Source: a virus. From it: a stretch of 41,441 nt of DNA. The DNA lies in IMG/VR virus record IMGVR_UViG_3300043602_000203, positions 1 through 41,441 of that record; one strand, 5' to 3'. Under the pieces are notes generated by a model. The model had not been told where the DNA came from. It was given only the letters and a program-made list of their open reading frames with translations, and did no database searches. A program made the position numbers and the translations under genes. Below, piece by piece: positions 5,401 through 13,302 of this stretch (its first letter is position 1; each line of letters begins with the position of its first letter).

Positions 5401-7262
5401 AAACCAACGCCCGGCTTGTTTTCGAAACGCTCGCGGAGGCACTCAAACCGCCCTCGACCCTTCCTTGCTGGCGCTGGTGCGAAGAAAACATAGTCCTCGA
5501 CAACACCGGCCCAATCCCCGGCCGCTACCAGACCCGATACACGCCGCAGGTTAGATCCTTTCTTGAATCATGCCGCGACCCGAGGACCCGGAGGACCGTT
5601 GCACTTGTTTCGGCGCAATCGGCGAAAACGCAGACGGTTATAAATTGCCTTCTCTATTGTGTCGCGGAGGACCCCGGCCCGGCCATGTGGGTGATGGCCT
5701 CCCAGGAACACGTTGAAGAATTTGCGAAAAAGAGGTTATTCCCGGCCGTTGAATCATGCACCAAAACGGCGCCGCTTTTACCCGTCGCCCGGACGAAACG
5801 GACAAAACGGCTGATTCAATTCGACACGATGAATTTAATGCTGCGAGGCAGCAACTCGAGGCCCGGCCTGCAATCCGACCCGGTTAGGTACCTCTTTTGT
5901 GACGAACGCCGCGAATGGAGGCCCGGCGCCATTGAACTCGTCAGGAAACGAACCCGGACATTTCACAACGCCATAGAAATTAGCATAGGCACCGCCGGCG
6001 CAGACGGAGACGAATTGCACCGCGACTTTCTGGAAGGCTCACAGACGCACTTTCACTTTCGATGCCTCACATGCAAACGCTCGCAGCCCTTCCGCTTTGG
6101 GCGCCGGCGCACGATCCTTTTTGACAAGCCCCGCGACCGAGGCGGCCTCACCTGGCCCACCAACGAAGAAACCAAGCCTCGCGGCTTATGGGATTTTGAG
6201 GCCGTCCGCAGGCAGACCCGGCTCGAATGTGAGGAATGCGGCCGGCTCTATGACGACTCCGAAAAAATGGACCTCCTGGAAACGACGCACCCGGTTTCGT
6301 ACAATCCCAAGGCGCCCCGGCCGCTCGCAAGCTATCACTGGAACGCGCTCGCGATGCCCTGGACAGATTGCGATTGGGGAAATGTTGCCGTTGAATTTCT
6401 AAAGGCGCAGCAGCAGGCCAAACGCGGCAACATGATACCGCTCGCGGAATTCGCGCAGGAGACCCTCGGCGAACCATGGGCGGAGGCCATTTTCTTTCAC
6501 CAGGAAACCGCGACCGTCCTCGGCGCCGCTTACAAGCTCAACGGCACCGACACACGACCCGGCCAATTTTGGCCCAAGGAACGGACCCGCTTTCTCGCGG
6601 TGGACGTGCAGCTTGACCATTTCTGGGCAGTAGCTCGCGCCTTCGCGCCCGACGGCGAAAGCCGGCTTCTATGGGCAGGCCGGCTCGACACATGGGCAGA
6701 TGTCCGCGACCGGCAAAAGGCGCTTTCAATCGAGGACACCAGGCTAATCGTGGACCGCCGCTACAGAACCGACGAGGCAGACGACCATTGCGCCCTGTAC
6801 GGCTGGCAAGGAATGATCGGATCGAACAAAACCGGCTTCAGCCACTACAACGCCCGGCTCAGGCGCAAAATCGTTTTGCCCTATTCAACCGTGACCCACG
6901 GCAAACCCCGGCAGTTTGTGATCGAAGGAAAGCCCGCCGTCCGCAGGCCCCGCTGGTTTGCTTGGGCGAACAAACCGATAAAGGACCAACTAGGCCGGCT
7001 CCAGGCAGGAAAAGGCATTTATTGGGGTTTACCGGCCGATGCGCCGGAGGAGTACCTTGAACAGCTAAACGGCGAACGGCTCCGCGAAAAGAAGATGCCG
7101 AACGGCGCCACCGTTTACGAATGGATCGAGACCGGCCGCCAAGGATGCCATTGCCGTGACGCCGAAGGAATGATCCTGACATGCGCCATTGCAGACGGCC
7201 TCATGCCGCACGGCTTGCTAGACCTCGAGGCGCCGGAGACCAACGCCACGGCCGCAGCTTGA
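5397..7262 (+). CDS. Terminase large subunit, lambda gpA family, 621 aa
   Basis: DNA-packaging motor and nuclease. The ATPase P-loop equivalent is SAQSAKT (residues 72-78), and FCDERREW places the Walker B/catalytic acids at about 168-171. Two CxxC pairs (CLTC near 223-226, CEEC near 278-281) resemble the zinc-binding insert of gpA-like proteins. The nuclease domain starts at FLAVDVQLDHFW with D403 as a likely metal ligand, and GCHCRDAEGM lies near the end. ATG 5397 overlaps the preceding stop; the length is typical of the family. Followed by the phased repeats at 7267. Confidence 0.9.
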   Translation: MKTNARLVFETLAEALKPPSTLPCWRWCEENIVLDNTGPIPGRYQTRYTPQVRSFLESCRDPRTRRTVALVSAQSAKTQTVINCLLYCVAEDPGPAMWVMASQEHVEEFAKKRLFPAVESCTKTAPLLPVARTKRTKRLIQFDTMNLMLRGSNSRPGLQSDPVRYLFCDERREWRPGAIELVRKRTRTFHNAIEISIGTAGADGDELHRDFLEGSQTHFHFRCLTCKRSQPFRFGRRRTILFDKPRDRGGLTWPTNEETKPRGLWDFEAVRRQTRLECEECGRLYDDSEKMDLLETTHPVSYNPKAPRPLASYHWNALAMPWTDCDWGNVAVEFLKAQQQAKRGNMIPLAEFAQETLGEPWAEAIFFHQETATVLGAAYKLNGTDTRPGQFWPKERTRFLAVDVQLDHFWAVARAFAPDGESRLLWAGRLDTWADVRDRQKALSIEDTRLIVDRRYRTDEADDHCALYGWQGMIGSNKTGFSHYNARLRRKIVLPYSTVTHGKPRQFVIEGKPAVRRPRWFAWANKPIKDQLGRLQAGKGIYWGLPADAPEEYLEQLNGERLREKKMPNGATVYEWIETGRQGCHCRDAEGMILTCAIADGLMPHGLLDLEAPETNATAAA

Positions 7263-7266
7263 TTTT

Positions 7267-7362
7267 GCCGGACCACCTCGGGATCACCTAAAGCCGCACC
7301 CGGACCACCTCGGGATCACCTAAAGCCGCACCCGGACCACCTCGGGATCACCTAAAGCCGCC
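7267..7362. repeat. Three 32-bp tandem repeats containing six phased GGAYCACCT sites
   Basis: The 32-bp unit starts at 7267, 7299 and 7331. Each unit holds GGACCACCT and, 11 bp later, GGATCACCT; sites begin at 7270, 7281, 7302, 7313, 7334 and 7345. Alternating 11- and 21-bp spacing puts all six on one face of the helix. The gap 7263-7418 has no gene; after the repeats comes the palindrome CCTGGT-GG-ACCAGG (7375-7388). This looks like a protein-binding array of unknown purpose. Confidence 0.9.
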
Positions 7363-7418
7363 GACATCCTCGGCCCTGGTGGACCAGGCAAACCCGACAA
7401 AGGCGCCATTTAGGTAGG

Positions 7419-7670
7419 ATGTCCGCCTTTTATGGATTGCCGATTGAGAAGCTAAAAGAACTCCAGGCCGCTTACCTCGGCGCCGTCGCAGCCCTGGCAA
7501 CTTCCGCATCCTACGAAATGACCGATGGCGTCATTTCGCGCCGGCTCACCCGCGCCGACCTGGAGGACATCCTCGCCGTCCTCGATCAGTTGAACGCAGA
7601 AATTAACCGCCTCGAAGGAACCCCCCGAGGCCGCGTGACCTACGCGAGTTTCCAATCATTCGACAAATGA
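7419..7670 (+). CDS. gpW-like head-tail joining protein, 83 aa
   Basis: The pattern LKELQAAYLGAVAALATSASY, then RRLTRADLEDILAVLDQLNA and VTYASFQSF matches the gpW family, which in lambda plugs the portal and prepares it for the tail. Length and position between large terminase and portal are as in lambda. ATG 7419 has a weak purine-rich AGGTAGG just upstream. The stop overlaps the portal start. Confidence 0.8.
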   Translation: MSAFYGLPIEKLKELQAAYLGAVAALATSASYEMTDGVISRRLTRADLEDILAVLDQLNAEINRLEGTPRGRVTYASFQSFDK

Positions 7671-9142
7671 GGACCGCTTCAAAAATCCTCGACCGCTTTG
7701 GGCGCCCGGCAAATTTCTCGACCCTTTACGACGGCGCAAAGATTTCCAGGCACCGCTCGTTTATATGGCCCGCCGACCAGGACAGCAAAAACACCCTGGA
7801 CGCCTGGACACGAACCGAACTCCTCAACGCCGCCCGATACCTTTTCGCGAATATCGGTTTCGTTAAAGGCGCCGTCCGCGGAATTGCCCGTTATTCGTTC
7901 GGCTGCGGCTGGATACCGCAAAGCCTCGCGACCACGAAGAAGGCCCGAGACGCCTACGAAATTTTCTTCGACGACTGGAGCAACATCGCAGACACAACCG
8001 GCCAATGGACCTACGGCGACCTCCAGAGAATGCAGTCCGTTGCTGTGGACGTGGACGGAGACATCGGCCGGAATTATGTCCTCACCTCTGGCGGCTTTCC
8101 AAAGCTCGAACTTGTCCGCGCCCACCGGATCAAAAGCCCGCCGGACTCAGACACCGCGAAATGGTCCGATGGCGTAAGGATTTCCGCCCGAGGCTCACCC
8201 ATCGCCTACTCAATCCACGACGGCGAAGGAGGTTTCAAAACGTTCCCCGTGGAACAATTCGCCCTGGTGCGCGATGCAGACGCCCCGGACGAGTACCGCG
8301 GCAAAACCGGCCTGCACCACGGCATCAACAGCCTTCGCGACATTTGCGAAATCCTCATTGCTGAGAAGCAAGGCGTCAAAATCAACTCAAGCCTTGCCCT
8401 GGCAATCCGGCTTGTTGCCCAGGCCGCCACGGACGAAACGCCCGTTTTCGGACCCGTTCAACCCGTTGTCACCGACGACGGAAAAACACTCACCCTCGAG
8501 TCAATCCTTGCCGGCCAAATCCCGCGGCTCAAGGAAGGAGAGGACATCTGGAGTCACAAATCCGACCGGCCCAACCCGACGTTTACCGGCTTCCTTGATT
8601 ACCTCCTCCGCGATGTTGCCGTAGGCCTCGGCCTTCCATGGGAATTTGTTTGGGACCCGTCAAAGCTTGGAGGATCAACAAACCGCCTCGCCATCGCCCA
8701 AGCAGGATGGAGATTTGAGGAACGGCAGGCCCAATTCAGGCCTCACGCAAATCGAGATTGGCAGTTTGTAATCGGCGCCGCCATTGCCAGAGGAGACGCG
8801 CCGGCCGACCCGGACTGGCACCGGGTAAAATGGCAGATGCCCCGGAAAATCAGCGTGGACGCCGGCCGCGACTCGGCCGCGAACCTTAACGAGTTGAAGT
8901 ATGGCACCCGGACACATGCCGAGGACGCCGGCGAACGCGGCAACTTTTGGGAGGACGAACGCGACCAGGCAGAACGCGAGACAAAAGATATAATCGAACG
9001 CGCCGGCCGGCTCGCCACGACCACAGGCAAACCCTTTGAGCTTTGCCTTTCGATGCTGCAACAACGCAGCCCTAACCCGGCCCCGCTTTTACCACCCCAG
9101 GCGCCGCCCGCCGGAGGCTCAAACCCGACAACCCCGCCCTAA
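7667..9142 (+). CDS. Portal protein, lambda gpB-like, 491 aa
   Basis: Dodecameric DNA gateway at the capsid vertex. Recognised by LLNAARYLFANIGFVKGAVR near the N-terminus, DAYEIFFDDWSNIAD, TYGDLQRMQSVAVDVDGDIG (with Asp-Gly-Asp), and FVWDPSKLGGSTNRLAIAQA in the C-terminal third, all typical of lambda-type portals. The C-terminus is Pro-rich. ATG 7667 overlaps the gpW stop. Confidence 0.88.
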   Translation: MRTASKILDRFGRPANFSTLYDGAKISRHRSFIWPADQDSKNTLDAWTRTELLNAARYLFANIGFVKGAVRGIARYSFGCGWIPQSLATTKKARDAYEIFFDDWSNIADTTGQWTYGDLQRMQSVAVDVDGDIGRNYVLTSGGFPKLELVRAHRIKSPPDSDTAKWSDGVRISARGSPIAYSIHDGEGGFKTFPVEQFALVRDADAPDEYRGKTGLHHGINSLRDICEILIAEKQGVKINSSLALAIRLVAQAATDETPVFGPVQPVVTDDGKTLTLESILAGQIPRLKEGEDIWSHKSDRPNPTFTGFLDYLLRDVAVGLGLPWEFVWDPSKLGGSTNRLAIAQAGWRFEERQAQFRPHANRDWQFVIGAAIARGDAPADPDWHRVKWQMPRKISVDAGRDSAANLNELKYGTRTHAEDAGERGNFWEDERDQAERETKDIIERAGRLATTTGKPFELCLSMLQQRSPNPAPLLPPQAPPAGGSNPTTPP

Positions 9143-9152
9143 AGGTAACAAC

Positions 9153-10331
9153 GTGCGCGAATCCTGGTTTGAGATTAAAGGACAGGCCACCGGCCAACCC
9201 GGAGGCCACGCCGATATTTATATACTCGACGAAATCGGTGGGTGGGGAATCACGGCCGGCAACTTCATTCAGGCAGTACAGGACACCGCCGCCGACTCCC
9301 TCACGGTTTATCTGGACACACCCGGAGGCGACATTTTCGCCGGCCTCACCATCGCGAACTTTCTCGCAGGCCGCCCGAACGTAACAACGCACGCGATAGG
9401 AATGGCCGCCTCAATGGGCGCCATAATCCTGCAAGCCGGCTCAAAGCGCATCATGGCGGAGAACGCCTACACGATGCTCCATGACCCTATAGGATGGGCG
9501 GCCGGCAATTCGGAGGAATTCCGAGACTATGCCGACTGGCTCGACCGGCTTGGAGGCACCCTCGCAAAGACCGTTGCCGCCCGAACCGGCAACGACCTAA
9601 AGACGGTTTCGGCCTGGATGACCTCGGCCGAGACCTGGTTTGACGCCGAACAAGCCAAAGCCGCCAACCTGGTGGACGAAATCGCCCCCTCGCGAGTAGT
9701 TCAGGCCAAATACTCAACCGCCCGTTTTCACGACTTGCCGGCCGCACTTTCACAAAGGCCCGCGCCCCCAAAATCAAACTCTACGCTTATGTCAAAATTC
9801 GCTCAGCTTCTAGGCCTCGCCCCGGCGCCGCCGGCAACACCACCGCCCGCCGCGCCCCCGGCCGCACCGCCCGCACCGCCGGCGCCCTCGGCTCGCGAGA
9901 CTTTCCTTGCCTCGGTCCTCGACGCTTTTGGGATTTCGCCCGAGGCACTCGCGACCGCCCAGGCAGATAACAAACCCGGTTTCGCACACGACTTTGTTAA
10001 AGCCCGCCTGGACGAGCACACAACCCGCGCCGCCAAGGTTGACGCCGCCCTGGTTGCCGCCGGCATTGCCATCACCGTGAAGGACATCGCCGACGGCACC
10101 AAGGATTTGAAAACCGTCCTCGGCGAACTTGTCGGCCGCGAGACGGCACGAATGGCCGCCGCCGCAGGAGGACCCGCAGCAGGACGCGAAATTGACGACG
10201 AGGAACAAGGAAACGCCGAGGACCTCGCCAGTGTACGCGCCGAAATCGAGACGGAAACCAACCCGGAAAAACGCGCTTGCCTCGCTCGACGCGCCCGAAA
10301 ACTCCGAACCGGCCGCGACCAAATCATTTAA
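9153..10331 (+). CDS. ClpP-type head maturation protease with C-terminal scaffold domain, 392 aa
   Basis: Residues about 15-200 have the ClpP fold: LDTPGGDIFAGLTIANFL, then GMAASMGAI with nucleophile Ser87, and YTMLHDPIG with His110. The family cleaves scaffold and capsid proteins inside the prohead. After a Pro/Ala-rich linker (about 215-250) comes a charged helical scaffold-like region. GTG 9153 is chosen because the upstream reading belongs to the portal gene. An internal ATG at 9789 gives a nested scaffold. Confidence 0.85.
   Translation: MRESWFEIKGQATGQPGGHADIYILDEIGGWGITAGNFIQAVQDTAADSLTVYLDTPGGDIFAGLTIANFLAGRPNVTTHAIGMAASMGAIILQAGSKRIMAENAYTMLHDPIGWAAGNSEEFRDYADWLDRLGGTLAKTVAARTGNDLKTVSAWMTSAETWFDAEQAKAANLVDEIAPSRVVQAKYSTARFHDLPAALSQRPAPPKSNSTLMSKFAQLLGLAPAPPATPPPAAPPAAPPAPPAPSARETFLASVLDAFGISPEALATAQADNKPGFAHDFVKARLDEHTTRAAKVDAALVAAGIAITVKDIADGTKDLKTVLGELVGRETARMAAAAGGPAAGREIDDEEQGNAEDLASVRAEIETETNPEKRACLARRARKLRTGRDQII
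9789..10331 (+). CDS. Nested scaffold protein (internal start), 180 aa
   Basis: ATG 9789 lies in frame inside the protease gene, just before the Pro/Ala linker (MSKFAQLLGLAP). The product would hold only the charged helical C-terminal half, as lambda Nu3 is nested in gene C. A scaffold is expected and no separate scaffold gene is present. Start use is inferred, since internal starts here have no Shine-Dalgarno support. Confidence 0.5.
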   Translation: MSKFAQLLGLAPAPPATPPPAAPPAAPPAPPAPSARETFLASVLDAFGISPEALATAQADNKPGFAHDFVKARLDEHTTRAAKVDAALVAAGIAITVKDIADGTKDLKTVLGELVGRETARMAAAAGGPAAGREIDDEEQGNAEDLASVRAEIETETNPEKRACLARRARKLRTGRDQII

Positions 10332-10369
10332 CCGCCGACACCAACCGCCACCACTAACCGCTAAAAAAT

Positions 10370-11326
10370 ATGGCAGCAACACTTTCAACGTCCGAGGTAC
10401 TGATGGACGTATTGGACGCCTTCCGTGTCCTATATCCGGCCCTCAACTCTTTCTCGACGGACTTTTCCTACGCGGAGGCCCGGCTAAACCAGACCGTTAT
10501 TGCGCGGATTTCCAAAGTGCCCGCAATCGCGACGTATGACCCCGTGACCGGCTATAAAAACGGCGCCGCCGACGTGAACAACATTGTCGAAGATGTGCCC
10601 GTGACGGTGGACCAGCATAAACACGTCCCCGTCAAAATTTCCTACCTGCAAAGCATCGCGACCCGCCGCGACCTTTACGCCGAGGCCGTGAAGAACATCG
10701 CCTTCGCACTTGGAAAGGCCGTGACCGACGAATGCCTTGCGAAAGTAGTCGCCGCGAACTTTAGCGAAAAGACCACCGAAACACTCGCCGCCACAAGCCG
10801 CGACACCCTCGGCAAAGTCACCAAGGCAATGAACATCAAAGGCGCCGCCCTTTTGCGCTATGGCATTGTCTCATCGGACTTTTACAACGCACTCGATCAG
10901 GACGTGAGAATTGCTTCCGGCGACTACCACGGACAGCAGAGAAAAGGCAGCCCTTACGGAGTTTTAAGCAACGTTGCCGGCTTCCAAAGTATATGGGAAT
11001 ATCCCTCGCTCCCGGTGGGCGCCACCGCAGGAACAGAACTCCTTTCCGGCTTCTTTTACGACAAACGCGCCATCGTAGTTTCGACCAGGCTCCCGGCCGA
11101 TATTATTAGCGTTGCCGCTTCCGCCGGCATCCCGCAAATCGCGAACTTCCAGACTGTTACAGACCCGGACACAGGCCTTTCTCTCCTCGGCATTCGATGG
11201 ATGGAACCCGGCACCTTTGACGTTTATGTGACCGTGACGCTTCTCTGGGGAAGCAAGGCAGGCAAGCAGGGAGGCGCCGCCGGCACAATCACCGATTACG
11301 CCGGACACCGCGTTGCGACCGCCTAA
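10370..11326 (+). CDS. Major capsid protein, HK97-fold type, 318 aa
   Basis: Position directly after the protease/scaffold gene and the overall pattern identify it: VARISKVPAIATYDP-like N-terminal region, an alpha-rich central part (ATRRDLYAEAVKNIAFALGK), and ALLRYGIVSSDFYNAL followed by beta-rich C-terminal segments (FYDKRAIVVSTRLPADI). ATG 10370 follows the AT-rich TAAAAAAT without Shine-Dalgarno. No decoration protein of the gpD type is seen; two small paralogs follow instead. Confidence 0.8.
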   Translation: MAATLSTSEVLMDVLDAFRVLYPALNSFSTDFSYAEARLNQTVIARISKVPAIATYDPVTGYKNGAADVNNIVEDVPVTVDQHKHVPVKISYLQSIATRRDLYAEAVKNIAFALGKAVTDECLAKVVAANFSEKTTETLAATSRDTLGKVTKAMNIKGAALLRYGIVSSDFYNALDQDVRIASGDYHGQQRKGSPYGVLSNVAGFQSIWEYPSLPVGATAGTELLSGFFYDKRAIVVSTRLPADIISVAASAGIPQIANFQTVTDPDTGLSLLGIRWMEPGTFDVYVTVTLLWGSKAGKQGGAAGTITDYAGHRVATA

Positions 11327-11357
11327 CACGAACGACCACAAACACGAGGCACCACCC

Positions 11358-11558
11358 ATGCTTTACGTTGTTCTCGGTTTCGCCGTTAAGGACATCAACG
11401 GAATCGCCTCGCTCGAGTATATCGGCCACTCGGCCGGAGGCTATCAGCAGGCCAGGAACGACGCCGCCATCAACCCGGCATACGAGGCCGTAGGTTGCTA
11501 CAACCTGGACGACCACGGCGAACGCACCGCGCCCACACCGGAGGAACCCGTCCTATGA
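11358..11558 (+). CDS. Small virion-region protein, paralog 1, 66 aa
   Basis: Begins MLYVVLGFAVKDINGIASLE, with YIGHSAGGYQQARNDA next. The next gene starts in the same way (MIHLILGFTTFELNEDPSVR), so the two look like a tandem duplication. ATG 11358 follows an A/C-rich leader (CACCC). It lies between capsid and connector genes, where decoration or connector proteins are usual. Function unknown. Confidence 0.6.
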   Translation: MLYVVLGFAVKDINGIASLEYIGHSAGGYQQARNDAAINPAYEAVGCYNLDDHGERTAPTPEEPVL

Positions 11559-11875
11559 TTCATCTAATCCTCGGCTTTACCACGTTCGAACTAAACGAGG
11601 ACCCATCCGTTCGCTATTGCGGCCCGGACTCCAACGCAGCCCAGGCCGCCATCGACGCCGATTATGCAACCGGCTTCTACGCGAGAATCGTGAGGCACCG
11701 CCTTTTCGATTTCGGCATACCGGCAACGCCCACAGGCCCAATAACCCCGCCACCTCCACCGCCGCCTGACCCGGACCCGGAAACCGCCGGCGCACATACC
11801 CATAAATCGGACCCGAAACAGGCAAAGCACGAGACGAAACACCAGAAGCACGAGACGGCGCACCCGAAGAAATGA
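11555..11875 (+). CDS. Small virion-region protein, paralog 2 with Pro and His/Lys tail, 106 aa
   Basis: Residues 1-55 resemble the preceding 66-residue protein. A poly-proline stretch (PPPPPPP) and a low-complexity His/Lys/Glu tail (KHETKHQKHETAHPKK) follow and are unique to this copy. The tail could bind metal, nucleic acid or a surface; no function is known. ATG 11555 overlaps the previous stop. Confidence 0.6.
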   Translation: MIHLILGFTTFELNEDPSVRYCGPDSNAAQAAIDADYATGFYARIVRHRLFDFGIPATPTGPITPPPPPPPDPDPETAGAHTHKSDPKQAKHETKHQKHETAHPKK

Positions 11876-12240
11876 ACAGTTTTTTGCAAAGCGCGGAGGA
11901 CGACGTTTCGAAAGTTTTGTGCAATGAAACCGAATTCGGAAACCTCGCCACCTGGACGGACAAGGACGGTTTTACACACCAATTCCCGTGCGTTTTCGGC
12001 GCCCCTTACATACCCCTGGAGGTTGGCGACACCGTTCAGAATGACAACCCTCGCGCCATCGCTCCGACGGTTTATTGCAAGAATTGTCGTACAGGCGACA
12101 AGCTCGAAATTTTCGGCACCGTTTACGAAATCCTCGAGCACCACCCCACCGGCACCGGCGCCTCGACGCTCATTTTAAGCCGCGACCAGGCACAACGCCC
12201 GCGACCCGTCGCAACCCCTTTCAACCGTGCCCTGCAATGA
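11872..12240 (+). CDS. Head-tail connector, gpFII-like, 122 aa
   Basis: Size, position after the capsid genes and the predominantly beta pattern (FPCVFGAPYIPLEVGDTVQN, DKLEIFGTVYEILEHHP, STLILSR) suit the gpFII-type connector, which joins the head to the tail. The similarity was judged by eye from pattern and synteny, so the family assignment is moderate. It overlaps the next gene by 14 bases. Confidence 0.55.
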   Translation: MNSFLQSAEDDVSKVLCNETEFGNLATWTDKDGFTHQFPCVFGAPYIPLEVGDTVQNDNPRAIAPTVYCKNCRTGDKLEIFGTVYEILEHHPTGTGASTLILSRDQAQRPRPVATPFNRALQ

Positions 12241-12667
12241 AGTATCACCGGCCGGCCCATCAATCCGCCAACGAATCGTTGACGCGCTATCCGCTATTTT
12301 ATCCACCCACGCAGCCCTTGCCGGCCGCGTTTATGTTTTCGCTCCGGCAGCCTTTGCAGATGCCGACCTCCCCGCACTCAATCTTCGAGATGCCCAGGAA
12401 ACCGACGAAGGCAAATGCGGAAATTGCAGCGTCAAAAACCTTACCTTTACCGCTGACATCATCGTTGCACAGCAGGCCGGCTCCGATTGGTACCTCCGGC
12501 AATGGGCGCAGGAAATTCAAGCACTCCTCCTCCAAAACTCGACAATTTTCGGCCTCGCAGACGAAACGCGCCTTGCCTCAAACGAAATCGCCCTCGGCCA
12601 GGCCGGATACATCGCCGGAGGCATTCGCCTCACCTTCACCGTTAGATACCGCGTCAAATTAAGCTAA
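12227..12667 (+). CDS. Tail terminator-like protein (gpU-type position), 146 aa
   Basis: GTG 12227 starts the frame and overlaps the connector gene. The alpha-beta pattern (IRQRIVDALSAILSTHAALA, FTADIIVAQQAGSDWYLRQW, and a final RLTFTVRYRVKLS strand) fits tail terminator proteins, which cap the tube and set the head-tail joint. Placement directly before the tail tube gene supports this. Confidence 0.6.
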   Translation: MPCNEVSPAGPSIRQRIVDALSAILSTHAALAGRVYVFAPAAFADADLPALNLRDAQETDEGKCGNCSVKNLTFTADIIVAQQAGSDWYLRQWAQEIQALLLQNSTIFGLADETRLASNEIALGQAGYIAGGIRLTFTVRYRVKLS

Positions 12668-12686
12668 TCCCAACCCCGCACGACTT

Positions 12687-13271
12687 ATGGCAGGACTAAT
12701 CTTAAACGAATTTTGGGTGCCAACCGCCGAATGCTGGTTCTGGCCCGAAGGCCAGGCATTCACCATCGGCGACTCGGCCAACGGAGGCACCGGCTCAGGC
12801 TCCGCAAGCAAAACCGCCAAGCCCGGCGCCACCGACCCGCTTTGGAGCCAGAAATATCGAATGGGATGCGTCAGCACCGGCTCAATCAAGGCAGAGTCCG
12901 ACCAGACCGACGTTTTTTGCGCCAACGGCGCCGCCCTGGTCCGCGCCCACACCTACCGGATCAAGCAGAAGCTCACCATCGAATTTACCTCCCAGGAGGT
13001 TGACCCGATTAGCGTGCAACTCGCGTTTGGCTCGCAACGGCTCACCGTAGGCACAACCCAATTTAACCCGCTTGTAAAAGCGCCGTTTGAAAATGGCTGG
13101 CTCAAACTTCAGCTTTACAACCAAAACAACGCCGCGCTCCGAATGGTTGCAGACCTTTGGGGACAACTCGCGTTGCCGAACGGCTTGCCCTTCGACCAGG
13201 AAGGTCACATGGAATCGGCCTTCACCTTTGACGTTTTGATTTCGCCCCTGGCAACAAACTCGGTCCTTTAA
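12687..13271 (+). CDS. Major tail (tube) protein, 194 aa
   Basis: Placed between tail terminator and adhesion genes, beta-rich, with a tube-protein-like course: a Gly/Ser-rich exposed loop near residues 28-50 (GDSANGGTGSGSASK), then YRIKQKLTIEFTSQEVDPIS and VADLWGQLALPNGLPFDQE. No family signature is certain; the call rests on position, size and fold pattern. Confidence 0.6.
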   Translation: MAGLILNEFWVPTAECWFWPEGQAFTIGDSANGGTGSGSASKTAKPGATDPLWSQKYRMGCVSTGSIKAESDQTDVFCANGAALVRAHTYRIKQKLTIEFTSQEVDPISVQLAFGSQRLTVGTTQFNPLVKAPFENGWLKLQLYNQNNAALRMVADLWGQLALPNGLPFDQEGHMESAFTFDVLISPLATNSVL

Positions 13272-13302
13272 CCCCGAGCACACGCCGCACCCCCGCCGCC
13301 TG

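Noticed and set aside
7281-7353. Match of GGATCACCT to the 3' end of 16S rRNA
   Set aside because: Only nine bases agree and the following AAAG departs from the anti-Shine-Dalgarno sequence; probably coincidence.
7267-7362. CRISPR-like reading of the 32-bp repeats
   Set aside because: The repeats are directly adjacent with no spacers and there are no cas genes; this is a tandem array.
9803-10327. 174-codon reverse-strand open frame
   Set aside because: Antisense to the protease/scaffold gene; Ser/Ala/Arg-rich shadow of the Pro/Ala linker with no motif.
11577-12144. Reverse-strand frames opposite the second paralog and connector
   Set aside because: They are shadows of the Pro-rich and connector genes with no motif or start context.
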